A DNA stretch of 12,487 bases from JANOAR01 sp031411235 (GTDB lineage Bacteria > Verrucomicrobiota > Verrucomicrobiia > Verrucomicrobiales > Verrucomicrobiaceae): NCBI GenBank assembly GCA_031411235.1, contig JANOAR010000227.1, positions 1 through 12,487 on the forward strand. The letters run 5' to 3'. How positions within the stretch are numbered: position 1 is the first letter of the stretch; the number at the start of each line of letters is the position of its first letter. The translations under genes and the position numbers were made by a program. Positions 1-8,293 of the stretch are shown in pieces. Under the pieces are notes generated by a model that was not told where the DNA came from, did no database searches, and saw only the letters and a list, made by a program, of their open reading frames with translations.

Positions 1-1295
<1,295 letters not shown>

Positions 1296-1302
1296 GGGGG
1301 AA

Positions 1303-1326
1303 GGAATAAGGAATATGGAATAAGGG
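1303..1326. repeat. 7-base tandem repeat in the carB leader
   Basis: Three adjacent heptads read on the plus strand: GGAATAA (1303-1309), GGAATAT (1310-1316), GGAATAA (1317-1323), then GGG. On the carB sense strand they form a pyrimidine-rich tract ending 7 bases before the start codon. The unit differs by one base from the GGGATAA heptads flanking the nuoI-nuoJ gap, so the three arrays probably belong to one family. Function is unknown. Confidence 0.6.
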
Positions 1327-1536
1327 CCGGAAAGGTGAAGGCGGTGGTCTGGGGCTGGGACGGGGTGGTTTGGCGGAGAGAGAAAGGGCTGTGCCTTTAC
1401 TGGTCTCGACGCGCTGAGTTGCTCACACCTCTCGTTGTTCGGCCCGGAAAAAGCGCCGCACATTGCATGGATGGGTGGGGCTGTAAAGGAATGACGAGTG
1501 ATGAATGGCGAAAGGTGGGAGGCGGAAGCAGGGCAC

Positions 1537-1566
1537 AAAAAAGCCGACCCGTTGCGGGGGCGGCTT
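1537..1566 (-). terminator. Rho-independent terminator after rpmB
   Basis: Read on the minus strand, AGCCG-CCC pairs with GGG-T-CGGCT around a short CGCAAC-type loop, giving an 8-bp stem with one bulged T, followed directly by a run of six T. It begins about 28 bases past the rpmB stop codon, as expected for the end of that transcript. It makes rpmB a separate unit from the downstream carB, although some readthrough is possible. Confidence 0.85.
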
Positions 1567-1593
1567 TGAAGGTTTTGCATGAAGCTTGTGGCG

Positions 1594-1857
1594 TTAGATC
1601 ACGCCCGCTTCTTTGAGCACGGTGTAAGCACCGTTTTTGTTCACGGTCTTCAGTGCGCGTGCGGTGAGCTTGACGCGGACGAACTGACCCAGCTCGGGCA
1701 CCCAGATGCGCTTCTGGCGCAGGTTGGGGAAGATGACGCGCTTGACGCGCTTGGTGATGTGACGACCGATACCACCCTTTTTCTTGGCGAGACCGCTACG
1801 ATGAATCTTATTGCCGGTGGTGGTGCCGACTCCTGTGATGCTGCAAACTCTGGCCAT
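1594..1857 (-). CDS. rpmB: 50S ribosomal protein L28
   Basis: Large-subunit ribosomal protein L28, 87 residues, slightly longer than the usual 62-80. The N-terminus MARVCSITGVGTTTGNKIHR resembles the MSRVCQVTGKRPVTGNN start of the E. coli type, and the C-terminal half contains the family core FPNLRQKRIWVPELGQFVRVKLTARALKTVNKNG. Only one cysteine (C5) is present, so the two zinc-type CxxC pairs of some L28 proteins are absent. The start at 1857 is chosen over an upstream in-frame ATG at 1974 because the protein aligns from MARVC and a Shine-Dalgarno, AGAGGA, sits 9 bases before it (1867-1872 complement). This is the only strong Shine-Dalgarno among the genes here. A terminator follows. L28 is commonly next to rpmG, which is not seen here. 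Confidence 0.96.
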   Translation of the reverse strand: MARVCSITGVGTTTGNKIHRSGLAKKKGGIGRHITKRVKRVIFPNLRQKRIWVPELGQFVRVKLTARALKTVNKNGAYTVLKEAGVI

Positions 1858-2167
1858 GATGTGTGTTCCTCTAGGTAGGGGTATTTGGTGGGGCGTGGAG
1901 GCTAGCGAGATGCTGGGAGTCGTCAACCACTTCTCGCTTTGGTTAAAAATGGGCTGGGACGGCGTATCGAACAAATGAGCGCTCGGCCTTTATGGGGCAG
2001 CCCTGAGCAACCACGGATGAACACGAATGCTCGCTAATGGGAAGGCATCTCGATGCTGTGCGGCTCTCGCCAAGTGGTAATGAATTGAGCAAACATTCGC
2101 CATCCTGCCTCGTTACGGGCTAATCTCGTCGCCCATCGCCTTCATTATTCGCTAGCCCATTTCTACC
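1858..2167. other. Divergent intergenic region between rpmB and the TIM-barrel gene
   Basis: About 310 bases without a gene. The rpmB side holds its Shine-Dalgarno and a candidate promoter. The middle holds one degenerate copy of an 'ACCACGGATGAACACG'-like motif at 2009-2029. The side next to the plus-strand gene is pyrimidine-rich, without a recognisable Shine-Dalgarno or clear promoter boxes. No RNA gene or conserved riboswitch core was recognised. Confidence 0.55.
1899..1926 (-). promoter_or_regulatory. Candidate sigma-70-like promoter of rpmB
   Basis: On the minus strand, TTGACG (1921-1926 complement; five of six bases of TTGACA) is followed after 16 bases by TAGCCT (1899-1904 complement), a weak -10 box. 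It would place transcription start about 35 bases before the rpmB ATG, leaving room for the AGAGGA ribosome-binding site. The -35 is good and the -10 poor, so this is tentative. Confidence 0.4.
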
Positions 2168-3061
2168 ATGAATCGTCGCCATTTTTTCACTTCCACTGCT
2201 GCCTCTGCTGCCGCGCTAACTGCCACAACCACGGCGCGTGCCGACATTCTCCGCTCACAGGCCGATCCTGCGTTCAAGACCCAGAACAACCGCATCCGCC
2301 AGTCGATCATGGGCTGGTGTTTCAAGCCGATGGATGCGCTGACGCTGGCGAAGAACTGCAAGGACATGGGGCTGGTGGCGATGGAGGGCATCGACAAGGC
2401 GGCCTACAAGGATGTGATGGCGCTGGGGCTGAAGATTTCGCTGGTCGGCTCGCATGGGTTTCAAAAGGGGCCGTGCAACCCGGAGCACAAGGACTTCGTG
2501 GCGAAGAGTCTCATTGATGGCATCAACCTCGCGGCGGATGTGGGGTGCAAAAAGGTGATCACGTTCACGGGGATGAAGTTTGAGGGAATGGATCGCGAGG
2601 CGGCGATCAAAAACTGTCTCGATGCCTGGAAGGCGGCGCTGACACTGGCGGAAAGTAAGGGCGTGACGCTGGTGCTGGAGCATCTGAACTCGCGTGACGG
2701 CACGCACCCGATGAAGGGCCACCCTGGCTACTTCGGTGATGACGTGGACTTCTGCTTCGACCTCGTGCGGCAGATCGGCTCGCCGAACTTTAAGCTGCTC
2801 TTCGACATCTACCATGTGAGCATCATGAATGGTGATGTGATCCGCCGCATTCGTGCGAACCATCAGCTGATCGGCCACTACCATACGGCGGGGAACCCTG
2901 GGCGCTGTGAGCTGGATGAGAACCAGGAGATCAACTATCCGCCGATCTTGAAGGCGATCCTGGAGACGGGCTACGAGGGCTACGTGGCGCAGGAGTTTAT
3001 CCCGACATGGGCCGACCCGATGCTAGCGCTGCGACACGCGGCGATGGTGTGTGATGTGTGA
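2168..3061 (+). CDS. Tat-exported hydroxypyruvate-isomerase-like TIM-barrel protein
   Basis: A 297-residue protein of the xylose-isomerase-like TIM-barrel superfamily, closest by motif to hydroxypyruvate isomerase (Hyi). The N-terminus MNRRHFFTSTAASAAALTATTTARA is a twin-arginine signal with a short hydrophobic stretch and a likely A-x-A cleavage near residue 25, so the mature enzyme should act outside the cytoplasm. Likely metal-site and catalytic residues are E171 (LVLEHLNSRD), D213 with H216 (LLFDIYH), H239 in GHYHTAGNPGRCELDENQEINYPPI, which is strongly Hyi-like, and E276 (VAQEFIP). Cytoplasmic Hyi proteins are about 258 residues; the excess here is the signal region. Exported members of this superfamily are abundant in Verrucomicrobia and Planctomycetes, where substrates are mostly unknown, so the true reaction could be a sugar or keto-acid isomerisation or epimerisation. 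The start lacks a Shine-Dalgarno but is fixed by the signal peptide. mtnP follows 44 bases after the stop. Confidence 0.85.
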   Translation: MNRRHFFTSTAASAAALTATTTARADILRSQADPAFKTQNNRIRQSIMGWCFKPMDALTLAKNCKDMGLVAMEGIDKAAYKDVMALGLKISLVGSHGFQKGPCNPEHKDFVAKSLIDGINLAADVGCKKVITFTGMKFEGMDREAAIKNCLDAWKAALTLAESKGVTLVLEHLNSRDGTHPMKGHPGYFGDDVDFCFDLVRQIGSPNFKLLFDIYHVSIMNGDVIRRIRANHQLIGHYHTAGNPGRCELDENQEINYPPILKAILETGYEGYVAQEFIPTWADPMLALRHAAMVCDV

Positions 3062-3105
3062 CGAGTCGTTGACCCATGCTGCCGTTTGCGTTTGAGTCGC
3101 GGCCT

Positions 3106-3981
3106 ATGAGCGACAGAGCAAAGACACCAGCGATAGGCATCATCGGCGGCTCGGGATTGTATGACATTGAGGGCTTCGAGGGCCGCGAGGAGATCGAGAT
3201 CAGCACGCCATTTGGCGAGCCTTCGGATGTGATCATCGGGGGGCAATATGCAGGGCGGCAGGTGTATTTTTTGCCACGGCATGGGCGGGGACATCGGTTG
3301 CTGCCGACAGAGCTGAACCACCAGGCAAACATCTGGGCGCTTCGTTCGCTGAATGTGCGGTTCATCATTGCGGTGACGGCGGTGGGCAGCCTGCAAGAGC
3401 AGTATCACCCGCGCAACGTGGTGCTGCCCGACCAGTTTTTTGACCGCACGAGTAGGCGGGAAAAGCACACGTTTTTTGGCCGTGGCATTGTGGGCCATGT
3501 GTCGTTCGCCGAGCCTATTTCGGCGGGCTTGCGGACGTTGCTTTTTGAGGAAGCCGAGGGCGCGGGCGCTCGTGTCCACAACGGCGGCACGTATGTGAAC
3601 ATGGACGGGCCTGCTTTCTCGACGCGGGCCGAGTCGAATGCGAATCGGCAGCTCGGCTTCGACGTGATCGGCATGACCAATCTGCCCGAGGCCAAGCTCG
3701 CTCGTGAGGCTGAGATTGCCCTCGCCACGCTGGCGATGATCACCGACTACGACTGCTGGAAGAATGACGAAGCTGCCGTGACGGCGGAGTCGGTTATCAG
3801 CCATCTGCACGCCAATGTGGCGCTGGCCAAGCAGATCATCACTCGCGTGATCCCGCGCCTGCCCATGGAGGCAAACTGGCCTGAGCATCGTGCTCTCGAT
3901 GGTGCCATCATGACCGACCGTGCGCTCTGGCCTGTGGAGACGGAGGCGGATTTACGGGTGATCTTGGAGCGGTGGATGTGA
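3106..3981 (+). CDS. mtnP: S-methyl-5'-thioadenosine phosphorylase
   Basis: Phosphorolytically cleaves 5'-methylthioadenosine, the by-product of polyamine synthesis, into adenine and 5-methylthioribose-1-phosphate, feeding methionine and purine salvage in the cytoplasm. Using the ATG at 3106 the protein has 291 residues, near the family norm of about 280-290. Seen in order: phosphate-loop GIIGGSGLYDIEG (11-23), LPRHGRGHRLLPTELNHQANIWAL (56-79), the TAVGSL strand (91-96), GTYVNMDGPAFSTRAES (161-177), and IGMTNLPEAKLAREAE with M190. ITDYDCW follows, its D214 and D216 matching the adenine-recognising aspartates of human MTAP (D220 and D222); this favours MTA over guanosine or inosine. An ATG at 3076 would add ten non-conserved residues and is less likely. 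No other methionine-salvage gene is adjacent, so the pathway must be completed elsewhere. Confidence 0.93.
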   Translation: MSDRAKTPAIGIIGGSGLYDIEGFEGREEIEISTPFGEPSDVIIGGQYAGRQVYFLPRHGRGHRLLPTELNHQANIWALRSLNVRFIIAVTAVGSLQEQYHPRNVVLPDQFFDRTSRREKHTFFGRGIVGHVSFAEPISAGLRTLLFEEAEGAGARVHNGGTYVNMDGPAFSTRAESNANRQLGFDVIGMTNLPEAKLAREAEIALATLAMITDYDCWKNDEAAVTAESVISHLHANVALAKQIITRVIPRLPMEANWPEHRALDGAIMTDRALWPVETEADLRVILERWM

Positions 3982-4093
3982 TGCTGGGTGGTGCGGGAAT
4001 GCGGCTTCACATAGCTACCATTGCCAACAATAAAAATTACACTTTCCCAAACCACTTGCCGACTCTACTCTCGACGCTGTGACCCCAAAAAGC

Positions 4094-4987
4094 ATGTATT
4101 TAAGCATATGGATCGGCATCGTGATGAGCACCAGTCAGAGCGGTTGCTCGGTGCTGTCGAAGGTATCTGGCAAGGCTGACATCTCGGAGGCGAGGAAAGC
4201 GATTCCAGTGGATCAGGACAATCCAACGGCGCGTGGCCCCACGGTGGGCGGCATCATCAATAAAGACTCGCCCGTGCCGAAGGTGCCACCGCCCGGTGTG
4301 CGCACGAAATACTCGTCGATCCATACCGACCAAATGGTGCTGGCGATGACCTTCGATGATGGGCCGCACCCGCAGAACACACCAAAGCTGTTGGATTTGC
4401 TGAAGGAGCGCAACATCAAGGCGACCTTCTTCCTCGTGGGAACGAATGTGAAGGCTTATCCTGACCTCGTTCGGCGCATCATTGCCGAGGGGCATGAGGT
4501 GGCGAACCACACGTGGTCGCATCCCTCGCTGACGAGTCTTTCAGATGAAAAAATACGCAGTGAAATGCAGCGCACTCAGGACGCTATCGTCGCGGCCTCG
4601 GGCTATCATCCTCGCATCATGCGTGCGCCCTTCGGTGCGACCAACAAGCGCATCGAGCAGTGGATCTACAATGAGTTTGGCTTCCCCTCCATCCTCTGGT
4701 CGGTTGATCCTTTGGACTGGAAGCGGCCCGGAGTCGCGGTCGTCACGCGTCGCCTCGTCGAGGGTGCCCACAAAGGCGCGATCCTACTCGCCCATGACAT
4801 TCACGCACCGACGATCACCGCGATGCCCAGCACGCTGGATCAACTGCTGGCGAAGGGCTACCAGTTCGTCACCGTGAGCCAACTGCTCAATATTGAAAAA
4901 GCAGCGATGCCCGTCGGCGTGGTGGTGCCGTCGGAAGTGCCTTCCGTATCGACTGGCAAAACGAAGCCAGCCCGCGCTGTGAACTGA
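4094..4987 (+). CDS. NodB-type polysaccharide deacetylase, probable lipoprotein or secreted
   Basis: A carbohydrate esterase family 4 protein that should remove acetyl groups from N-acetylated sugars of cell-wall or envelope polysaccharide. From the ATG at 4094 (297 residues) all five NodB motifs are visible: TFDDGP with D88 and metal ligand D89, NHTWSH with metal ligands H139 and H143, RAPFG (177-181), DPLDW (205-209) and LLAHDIH with H234. So the catalytic site looks intact. The N-terminus has a short hydrophobic stretch followed by STSQSGC with C18; this is a poor lipobox because glutamine stands at -3, so lipidation is uncertain, but export is likely. A proline-rich linker (about 58-70) leads into the domain. 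A GTG at 4079 could add five residues. An AT-rich stretch at 4019-4048 probably contains its promoter, but no clean boxes were found. The substrate, such as peptidoglycan or exopolysaccharide, cannot be told. Confidence 0.9.
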   Translation: MYLSIWIGIVMSTSQSGCSVLSKVSGKADISEARKAIPVDQDNPTARGPTVGGIINKDSPVPKVPPPGVRTKYSSIHTDQMVLAMTFDDGPHPQNTPKLLDLLKERNIKATFFLVGTNVKAYPDLVRRIIAEGHEVANHTWSHPSLTSLSDEKIRSEMQRTQDAIVAASGYHPRIMRAPFGATNKRIEQWIYNEFGFPSILWSVDPLDWKRPGVAVVTRRLVEGAHKGAILLAHDIHAPTITAMPSTLDQLLAKGYQFVTVSQLLNIEKAAMPVGVVVPSEVPSVSTGKTKPARAVN

Positions 4988-5042
4988 GTGCGGTTACAAC
5001 TGGCTCACTCCCATTCTCTCCCCTCCCAAAATCCCACAGCGA

Positions 5043-6782
5043 ATGATCGGTGAAGACTACTTCGACCTTCGCTCGCGGCTCGGGGCAGACCTGTATGCGC
5101 TGAGCGGCATTGTGCAGGATCTCGGCGGCAACGTCGAAGACCAGGAAATCATCGAGAACCTCATCGCGAGTCTCAATGATCCCTTTGTCTTCGTTGTCGC
5201 GGGCGAGGTGAATGTGGGCAAGTCCACCTTCTTAAATGCGCTGTTTGGAGCCGACTTTTCACGCACGGGCGTGATGCCGACGACGGATAAAATCTACTTC
5301 TTTAAACATGGGCCGACGGTGCAGACCACGTCCATCTCGCCCACGCTGGATGAGGTGCGTGTGCCCTGTGATTTCCTCAAGGACTTCCACATCGTCGATA
5401 CCCCCGGCACCAACTCCATCGAAGGTGAGCACCAGCAAATCACCGAGCGCTTCGTGCCCATGGCCGACCTCGTGGTGTTTGTCTTCAGCGCGATGAACCC
5501 CTGGGGCGCATCGGCGTGGCAGTTCCTGGAGAAGGTGCATCGCCATTGGATGCGCCACGTCATCTTTGTTTTGCAGCAGTGCGACCTGCGCACACCCGAG
5601 GAGATACAAGTCATCACCGACTACATGGGCCAACTCGCAAGGCAGCGTTTTGGCCGCGATTTTCCGCTCTTCCCCATCTCGGCAAAGAAGGCCTACCTCG
5701 CTCGCTCTTCAGGCATCGACCGCGAAAAACTCATGGCGCAGAGCGGCTTCGAGCCGCTGGAGAAACACATCTCCAGCACCGTCACGCAGAGCCCCACGAG
5801 GCTGAGCAAGATGAGTTCAGCCATGCGTCTCGCGATGCAAATCCTGGATCATCTCATCGAGGTCACGGATAGCGGTATCGCCGAGCAGCATCGCACGCGT
5901 GGACTCATCGACGACATCCAAGCCGAGCGCGAAGTGCAGGTGCAGCGCACGCTGTCGAAGTATGGCCCCGCGCTGGAGGCGAGCGACCGTGACTACCGCG
6001 AGGCCGCCGTACGTGTGGTGTCCCTCGCCGATCATAATTTCTCCATCCGCGCTGCCTTTGCCGCTGTGCGTGAGGATTCGCGAATGCCGAAGAACCTGGA
6101 TCACAAGCTCTACCAGGACTTGCTAGCCAATGCGGGCGAGCGCTGGCAGCAGGTCGCCAGCATCCTGGAGGACGACTTCACGCGTTTTGAAAACTACATG
6201 AGCCACCACTGGCGCGGCGAATTGTACCTGCATGAACTGCGTGTGAATGAGGATGGCATCCACGCCAGCGCCGAGGCGAGAAAGCGCTTCACCAGTAAAG
6301 TCGAGTCAGGGTTGCGGCGCTTCGTCCAGGGACTGAAAATCGACGAGACCCTTGAGCCGGGCTTGGTGCGCTCGCGGGATCGTGCGCGGCGTTTTCCCTG
6401 GCTTGTTATGCCGTTGGTCGCAGCCACAGCGGCGGCGTTTTATTTCATGGGCTGGCAAATAGGCCTGGGCTGCCTGGGGGCTACGCTTGCCATCACCTTG
6501 CTACTTTTATTAGCCATCCGAGTGGGGCTGCGCGGCAGTTTGCGTCGGCTTGCAGGCCAGTTCGACGATGCCCGAGATTCCCTGCGCCAGACGCTCGATG
6601 AGCAGACGCACGAGGAGACGGAGAATGCTTTTGGCATCTTCACCCGCATCCTCCAGCCTGCACGCATGAACATCGAAACCAGTGTGGCTTTGAAGCAAAA
6701 ACAAGCCGAGCACCTCTATGCCCTGCGCCTTTCTTTTCAGCAGATCAGCGATCAACTCAAAGCCCTCGGGGTAGGCTCTTGA
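5043..6782 (+). CDS. Dynamin-like GTPase with two C-terminal membrane segments
   Basis: A 579-residue large GTPase of the bacterial dynamin-like type, expected to bind or remodel membranes. The GTPase domain is N-terminal: P-loop GEVNVGKS (54-61), a switch-I threonine in MPTTDK (T80 or T81), DTPG (119-122), QQCD (178-181) at the usual (N/T)KxD position, and a G5-like PISAKKA (211-217). A long helical middle region (about 240-450) follows, then a pair of hydrophobic segments at about 453-471 and 472-492 separated by a very short turn, and an 85-residue helical tail. This order resembles bacterial dynamin-like proteins and mitofusins, in which a paddle or hairpin contacts the membrane. The gene is single, whereas many bacterial dynamin-like proteins occur as adjacent pairs. 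It starts 55 bases after the deacetylase and ends 127 bases before fabF; the link to lipid synthesis is only positional. The physiological role is unknown. Confidence 0.88.
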   Translation: MIGEDYFDLRSRLGADLYALSGIVQDLGGNVEDQEIIENLIASLNDPFVFVVAGEVNVGKSTFLNALFGADFSRTGVMPTTDKIYFFKHGPTVQTTSISPTLDEVRVPCDFLKDFHIVDTPGTNSIEGEHQQITERFVPMADLVVFVFSAMNPWGASAWQFLEKVHRHWMRHVIFVLQQCDLRTPEEIQVITDYMGQLARQRFGRDFPLFPISAKKAYLARSSGIDREKLMAQSGFEPLEKHISSTVTQSPTRLSKMSSAMRLAMQILDHLIEVTDSGIAEQHRTRGLIDDIQAEREVQVQRTLSKYGPALEASDRDYREAAVRVVSLADHNFSIRAAFAAVREDSRMPKNLDHKLYQDLLANAGERWQQVASILEDDFTRFENYMSHHWRGELYLHELRVNEDGIHASAEARKRFTSKVESGLRRFVQGLKIDETLEPGLVRSRDRARRFPWLVMPLVAATAAAFYFMGWQIGLGCLGATLAITLLLLLAIRVGLRGSLRRLAGQFDDARDSLRQTLDEQTHEETENAFGIFTRILQPARMNIETSVALKQKQAEHLYALRLSFQQISDQLKALGVGS

Positions 6783-6909
6783 GCCCTGCTTGGATGAATC
6801 GCAGAAGAGCGTGTTGCTTTCATTTTCCATACCAACCCCTTGCGCTTTTCCCCTTGCCCCGAGGGGCATCCCGTGTTCTCTGCGCGGCCCATCCCACTAC
6901 TAAAATATC

Positions 6910-8160
6910 ATGACTGAGCGCCGCGTTGTTGTTACCGGAATCGGAATCCTCTCGCCTGTTGGCAACAACAAAGAGGACTTCTGGAAGAACATCCTTGCGG
7001 GCAAGAGTGGCATCCGCCGCATCCAGTCGATGGATACCGAGAAGTATGACTGCAAGATCGCTGGCGAGGTGGTGGATTTCGACCCCACGCCCTTCTTCAA
7101 CAACCACAAGGATGCCCGCCGCGCAGACCGTTATTTCCAGCTTGCCATGGCCGCCTCCAAGATGGCGGTGAAGGACTCCGGCATCAACCCCGACGCCGAG
7201 GACGTGCATCGCGTCGGCGTCATGGTCGGCAGTGGCATCGGTGGCCTGAGCACCATCGAAACCCAGTACCAAGTGCTACTGGAGAAGAGCCCGAGCCGCG
7301 TCTCGCCCTTCCTCATCCCGATGATGATCACCAACATCGCCACCGGCATGATCGCTGGCGAATACGGCTTCATGGGGCCGAACATGTGCATCACCACCGC
7401 CTGTGCGACGTCGAACAACAATGTGGGTGAAGCCTGGCGCATCATCAAATTTGGCGACGCCGATGTGATGATCTGCGGCGGTGCCGAGGCCTCCATCCGC
7501 CCCTGCGGACTCGCCGGTTTCGGCAATATGAAGGCGCTCTCCCTGCGCAATGATGACCCGGAACATGCCTCGCGTCCTTTTGATCGCGATCGCGATGGCT
7601 TCGTCATGGGCGAGGGCGCAGGCGTCGTCGTCATCGAGGAACTGGAGCACGCCAAGAAGCGCGGTGCGCACATCTATTGCGAGCTATCCGGCTACGGCGT
7701 CACCGCCGATGCCTACCATCTCACCTCGCCGCATCCCGAGGGTCTTGGTGCCGCCCGTTGTATGGAAATGGCACTGCGTCACGCCAAGCTCAATCCCTCG
7801 GACATTCAATATGTGAATGCCCACGCCACCTCCACCCCCGTCGGCGATATTTGCGAACTGAAGGCCATCAAGCGCACCTTCGGCGACCATGCCAAGAACG
7901 GCCTCCTCGTCTCCTCCACCAAGTCGATGACTGGGCACCTCCTCGGAGCCGCAGGCGGCGTGGAACTGGCCGCGAGCATCTTCGCGATTCGCGACCAAGT
8001 GGCCCCCCCCACCATCAACGTCGAAAACCTCGACCCCGAGTGTGACCTCGACATCGTCGCCAACGTCGCCCGCCCCGCCAAGATCACCGCCGCGCTGAGC
8101 AACAGCTTCGGCTTCGGTGGGCACAATGCGGCCGTGCTGGTGACGAAGTTTAACGGGTAG
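6910..8160 (+). CDS. fabF: 3-oxoacyl-[acyl-carrier-protein] synthase II
   Basis: Condensing enzyme of type II fatty-acid synthesis: it elongates acyl-ACP with malonyl-ACP in the cytoplasm. At 416 residues it has the usual KAS II length. The N-terminus MTERRVVVTGIGILSPVGNN is typical, and the Cys-His-His triad is intact: C165 in TTACATSNNNVGEAW, H305 in VNAHATSTPVGD and H343 in KSMTGHLLGAAGG, with the conserved K338. The C-terminal SNSFGFGGHNAAVL is also canonical. A single copy without chain-length-factor partner or acyl-carrier gene argues against a polyketide cluster. acpP, often directly upstream of fabF, is absent here. The start at 6910 is set by the conserved N-terminus; no Shine-Dalgarno is visible. 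A small inverted repeat, TGCCCCGAGGGGCA, lies at 6855-6868 in the leader. Confidence 0.95.
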   Translation: MTERRVVVTGIGILSPVGNNKEDFWKNILAGKSGIRRIQSMDTEKYDCKIAGEVVDFDPTPFFNNHKDARRADRYFQLAMAASKMAVKDSGINPDAEDVHRVGVMVGSGIGGLSTIETQYQVLLEKSPSRVSPFLIPMMITNIATGMIAGEYGFMGPNMCITTACATSNNNVGEAWRIIKFGDADVMICGGAEASIRPCGLAGFGNMKALSLRNDDPEHASRPFDRDRDGFVMGEGAGVVVIEELEHAKKRGAHIYCELSGYGVTADAYHLTSPHPEGLGAARCMEMALRHAKLNPSDIQYVNAHATSTPVGDICELKAIKRTFGDHAKNGLLVSSTKSMTGHLLGAAGGVELAASIFAIRDQVAPPTINVENLDPECDLDIVANVARPAKITAALSNSFGFGGHNAAVLVTKFNG

Positions 8161-8293
8161 TCGCGTAAGCGTAAGGAGTCCCCGCTTGGAAAGAAGCCCC
8201 CAGACGGCCTCGTTGAACGCGCCCTATCTCGACGTGTTCGTGGTTTACAGCGAGCGTCTCACCGGGTTCAATCACCGCTTCTCATTCCATTCT

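Larger units (their letters stand above)
1296..1593. other. rpmB-carB intergenic region
   Basis: This 298-base gap separates rpmB from carB, both on the minus strand. It holds the rpmB terminator at its rpmB end and a 7-base tandem repeat next to the carB start. The carB promoter should lie between the two, but I could not pick convincing -35 and -10 boxes. The 12 bases TTTGGCGGAGAG at 1369-1380 recur exactly at 10372-10383 beside the nuoI repeat. Open frames across this stretch are short continuations of the frame opposite carB and look non-coding. Confidence 0.6.

Noticed and set aside
2255..2884. A 209-codon minus-strand open frame opposite the TIM-barrel gene.
   Set aside because: The plus-strand protein has a signal peptide and conserved active-site motifs; the antisense product shows none.
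2980..3888. A 302-codon minus-strand open frame opposite mtnP.
   Set aside because: mtnP is conserved end to end on the plus strand. The antisense product is R/H-rich without known motifs and has no ribosome-binding site.
2168..3981. The TIM-barrel gene and mtnP as a dedicated methionine-salvage pair.
   Set aside because: The TIM-barrel product carries a Tat export signal while MtnP is cytoplasmic, and the motifs point to Hyi-like proteins rather than methylthioribose-1-phosphate isomerase. Close spacing alone is weak evidence.
6855..6868. Inverted repeat TGCCCCGAGGGGCA in the fabF leader, considered as a fatty-acid regulator operator.
   Set aside because: Arms are only 6 bases of pure G/C-rich sequence with a 2-base centre; this is easily expected by chance in GC-rich DNA and does not match a fatty-acid regulator consensus I know.
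6910..8160. fabF as part of a polyketide or aryl-polyene cluster.
   Set aside because: There is a single, canonical KAS II with no acyl-carrier, chain-length factor, ketoreductase or acyltransferase gene next to it.
8161..8293. Possible hairpin AAGCG...CGCTT after fabF considered as a terminator.
   Set aside because: The stem is about 5 bp with a 10-base loop and no T-run, so it does not support a terminator call. The rest of this 133-base gap shows nothing recognisable.
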